A DNA stretch of 64,000 nucleotides from positions 38,754 to 102,753 of the forward strand of contig JABHWU010000025.1 of the NCBI GenBank assembly GCA_018657625.1. The letters are read 5' to 3'. This DNA comes from Deltaproteobacteria bacterium (GTDB lineage: Bacteria; SAR324; XYD2-FULL-50-16). Within the stretch, counting starts at the first letter, position 1; each line of letters opens with the position of its first letter. The notes beneath the pieces are model-generated. The model ran no database searches. It saw only the letters and a program-made list of their open reading frames with translations, and was not told the DNA's origin. Made by a program: the position numbers and the translations under genes. This document shows, piece after piece, positions 62,340 through 64,000 of the stretch.

Positions 62340-63767
62340 ATGAGTGAACCTAAAGTTGGCTTAATTAGTTTTGGTGATGGACGTGATGACATGTGGGAAA
62401 AAGTTTTTCGTGATCTCGCTGAACCCCGTCATCAGTTGGCACATGAATATTTTAAGGGTCTGCCGGTTGAGTTTTATGGAAACCAGGAAGTTGCTCGATC
62501 AATGGAGCAAATTAATGCTCAGGTTGATGACCTGAGAGCAAAAAAAGTGGATGTATTGATTGCTCATATACCCTGCTGGACATCCCCAAATTTAGTGGTT
62601 CACGGCATTCAGCAATTGAATTTACCAACGGTGATCATCACCAGTCAAAGTGCAGCGACGCACGGTATGGTTGGTTTTTTAGGAGCCGGGGGTGCTTTGA
62701 AACAAGTAGGAATTAATCACTTACGTATTAGAGAAGACTTTAAAACCGAAGCGATGACAAACAAGTTGATGCCTTATCTTTGGGCCTCCCATGCCAAAAA
62801 TACCTTGAAAGGTGAAGTGTTCGGCTATTTTGGTGGACGATCTATCGGTATTGATACGGGTTGTTTTGATCCCTTACAATGGAGAAGTCAGTTTGGAATC
62901 GACGTAGAACATGTTGACCAGTTGGAAATTATTAGAAGAGCAGAATTGATACCTGCAGAAAGAACCCAAAAAATGCTGGATTGGCTTAAAGAGACCAGTG
63001 CTAAAATCGATTTTGATAATGCCGTTTTAACTGAAGCTAAGCTTTCATTTCAAATTAATTGTTACTTAGCAACCAAAGATATTGCAGAAGAGTTACATCT
63101 CGACTTTATGGCTGTGAAATGTATGCCGGATTTATCGACGCACTATGTTCCTCAATGTCTGACTGCTGCTTTTATGCCGGGACCTTATGATGCAGAAGGC
63201 CAAAAACCGTGCACGGCAATGGGCTGTGAAGCGGATGGTGATGGGGCCTTGACCATGGAAGTTTTAAAACAGGTGACCGGCGGTAGTCCGACGCTGTTTG
63301 GTGACCTCAGTCATATTGATAATGAAACCCAAACGCTATATCTGCCAAATTGTGGTGCTCAAAGTACCTGGTTTGCTAAACGGTCAGAAGATCCTGCTGA
63401 AAATATGGCCCAGGTGGAATTGAGACCATCTGTACGCCCCGGTGGCGGTGCTACAGTCTATTTTCGAGCGGCACCAGGTCCAATTACATTAGCCAGATTG
63501 TATCGATGGTCTGGAAAATATCGAATGGCCATCATTCCGGGTGATGCAGTGGAACTCTCACCTAAGAAACTGGAAGCGTTTATCGAGGCCAGGGGTAAAC
63601 ATCAATTACCGGCGGCTTTTGTTAAAGTATCCATGAATCTGGAAAATTTGTGCGATGAATTCGGCTCCAACCATATCTCAGGTGTTGCAGGAGATTGTGT
63701 CAAAGAGTTGGTTCATTTTTGTGAAATGATGGATATTACCCCGGTTGTGATGGATGAAAATTATTAA
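62340..63767 (+). CDS. L-fucose/L-arabinose isomerase-family protein
   Basis: The 475-residue protein has the isomerase-superfamily layout: an N-terminal Rossmann-like region with VGLISFGDGRDDMWEKVFRD and VDVLIAHIPCWTSPN, a middle domain with VFGYFGGRSIGID, and the C-terminal domain with TAMGCEADGDGALTM (Glu and Asp ligands) and SNHISGVAGD (His). Sugar isomerisation (aldose/ketose) is the likely activity. Substrate cannot be told from sequence. It ends the rightward island genes, and a repeat end lies 84 bp after it. Confidence 0.87.
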   Translation: MSEPKVGLISFGDGRDDMWEKVFRDLAEPRHQLAHEYFKGLPVEFYGNQEVARSMEQINAQVDDLRAKKVDVLIAHIPCWTSPNLVVHGIQQLNLPTVIITSQSAATHGMVGFLGAGGALKQVGINHLRIREDFKTEAMTNKLMPYLWASHAKNTLKGEVFGYFGGRSIGIDTGCFDPLQWRSQFGIDVEHVDQLEIIRRAELIPAERTQKMLDWLKETSAKIDFDNAVLTEAKLSFQINCYLATKDIAEELHLDFMAVKCMPDLSTHYVPQCLTAAFMPGPYDAEGQKPCTAMGCEADGDGALTMEVLKQVTGGSPTLFGDLSHIDNETQTLYLPNCGAQSTWFAKRSEDPAENMAQVELRPSVRPGGGATVYFRAAPGPITLARLYRWSGKYRMAIIPGDAVELSPKKLEAFIEARGKHQLPAAFVKVSMNLENLCDEFGSNHISGVAGDCVKELVHFCEMMDITPVVMDENY

Positions 63768-63850
63768 TACATTGGCTTTATAATATTATATGAAAAATAT
63801 AAAGCCAAAGAATGACCTTTAGTAGTTCACCAATAAAAAGTTAAATAGTG

Positions 63851-64000
63851 TTTGAACGGAAAGTAGGTAATTTGGGGACATGTGTGTGCCAAGAACGGAT
63901 ATTAGGCGGGACTCAATCTCCTTGGTTTGCTTAGATTGAGTCAAAGAAATATTCGATGCTGTACAATTGATGAGGGGTTGGTCCCTCAAAACCGGCTTGC
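63851..64000. repeat. Inverted-repeat element end, cut by the window edge
   Basis: TTTGAACGGAAAGTAGGTAA followed by TTTGGGGACATGT (63851-63884) matches the arm of the element at 6218-6331 with few changes. Two hairpins follow: GACTCAATCT (63910-63919) with AGATTGAGTC (63933-63942), and TGAGGG (63971-63976) with CCCTCA (63983-63988). This looks like the left end of a larger mobile or REP/RAYT-type element that continues past the window. Confidence 0.6.

Noticed and set aside
63851..64000. Group II intron or IS left end at the window edge
   Set aside because: The hairpins are suggestive, but no intron 5' consensus or transposase reading frame is visible within the window, so only a repeat end is claimed.
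1..64000. CRISPR arrays, tRNA or rRNA genes, prophage or conjugation modules
   Set aside because: No regularly spaced direct repeats, tRNA-like cloverleaf segments or phage or plasmid gene patterns were seen on either strand.

Overview
This window is about 64 kb of AT-rich DNA from a Gram-negative, flagellated bacterium. It has LpxC (lipid A synthesis), several outer-membrane barrel-like proteins, a LolA-like protein, TRAP transport and a flagellar hook operon. Gene content (a TatT-type TRAP system, a TetR/MMPL/LolA-like/DUF1302 cassette, an HrcA/CIRCE heat-shock operon and a tungsten-type aldehyde oxidoreductase) fits a deltaproteobacteria-like or SAR324-like marine or anaerobic lineage. That placement is inference: no rRNA or tRNA gene is present. 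Coding density is high, most genes are chromosomal housekeeping genes, and I see no CRISPR array, prophage or intact transposase.

Layout. 1-7.3 kb: 3' part of recN with two small genes, a catalytically degenerate LytM protein, glycogen phosphorylase, a 114-bp inverted-repeat element and a FecR-domain secreted protein. 7.7-13.2 kb: two secreted unknowns, then a three-gene TRAP transporter with a TatT lipoprotein. 13.3-15.5 kb: a divergent EF-G paralogue lacking the usual catalytic His. 15.5-21.1 kb: a minus-strand TetR, MMPL/RND, LolA-like and DUF1302 cassette with a double palindromic operator. 21.3-28.7 kb: a charged coiled-coil protein plus PilZ protein, an M16C protease, a 70-aa basic protein, a family-4-like uracil-DNA glycosylase and a duplicated secreted protein. 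28.7-30.0 kb: hisG behind what looks like a complete histidine attenuator (promoter, leader peptide with three consecutive His codons, terminator).

30.2-40.5 kb: two methyltransferases, a cyclic-nucleotide-binding protein, a secreted protein, a metallo-beta-lactamase-fold protein, an outer-membrane protein, hemL, lpxC, a TerB-like protein and a DtxR-family regulator. 40.7-48.6 kb: a zinc-ribbon protein ending in a loop-less ribosomal-S10-like (NusE-like) domain, then CIRCE-hrcA-grpE-dnaK, dnaJ, NAD kinase and a ribose-phosphate pyrophosphokinase. 48.7-53.4 kb: fliJ-motE-fliK-flgD-flgE on the minus strand. 53.7-54.6 kb: a REC-PAS response regulator without an output domain.

54.7-63.8 kb looks like an accessory catabolic island. 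An SDR dehydrogenase, a MoaD-like protein, aldehyde:ferredoxin oxidoreductase and a cupin run left. An SMP-30 lactonase, a malate/lactate-type dehydrogenase, a creatininase-family hydrolase and an L-fucose/arabinose-isomerase-like protein run right. The divergent promoter region carries four copies of a TTGAATACGTATTCAA-type operator. The island is flanked on the left by an apparent ABC-permease remnant and on the right by a copy of the repeat end seen at 6.2 kb. Together these genes suggest oxidative breakdown of a sugar, sugar acid or polyol under control of a regulator encoded elsewhere.

The most interesting candidates are the loop-less S10-like zinc-ribbon protein next to the chaperone operon, the his attenuator, the shared-operator catabolic island, and the metallo-beta-lactamase/secreted/cNMP-binding cluster.
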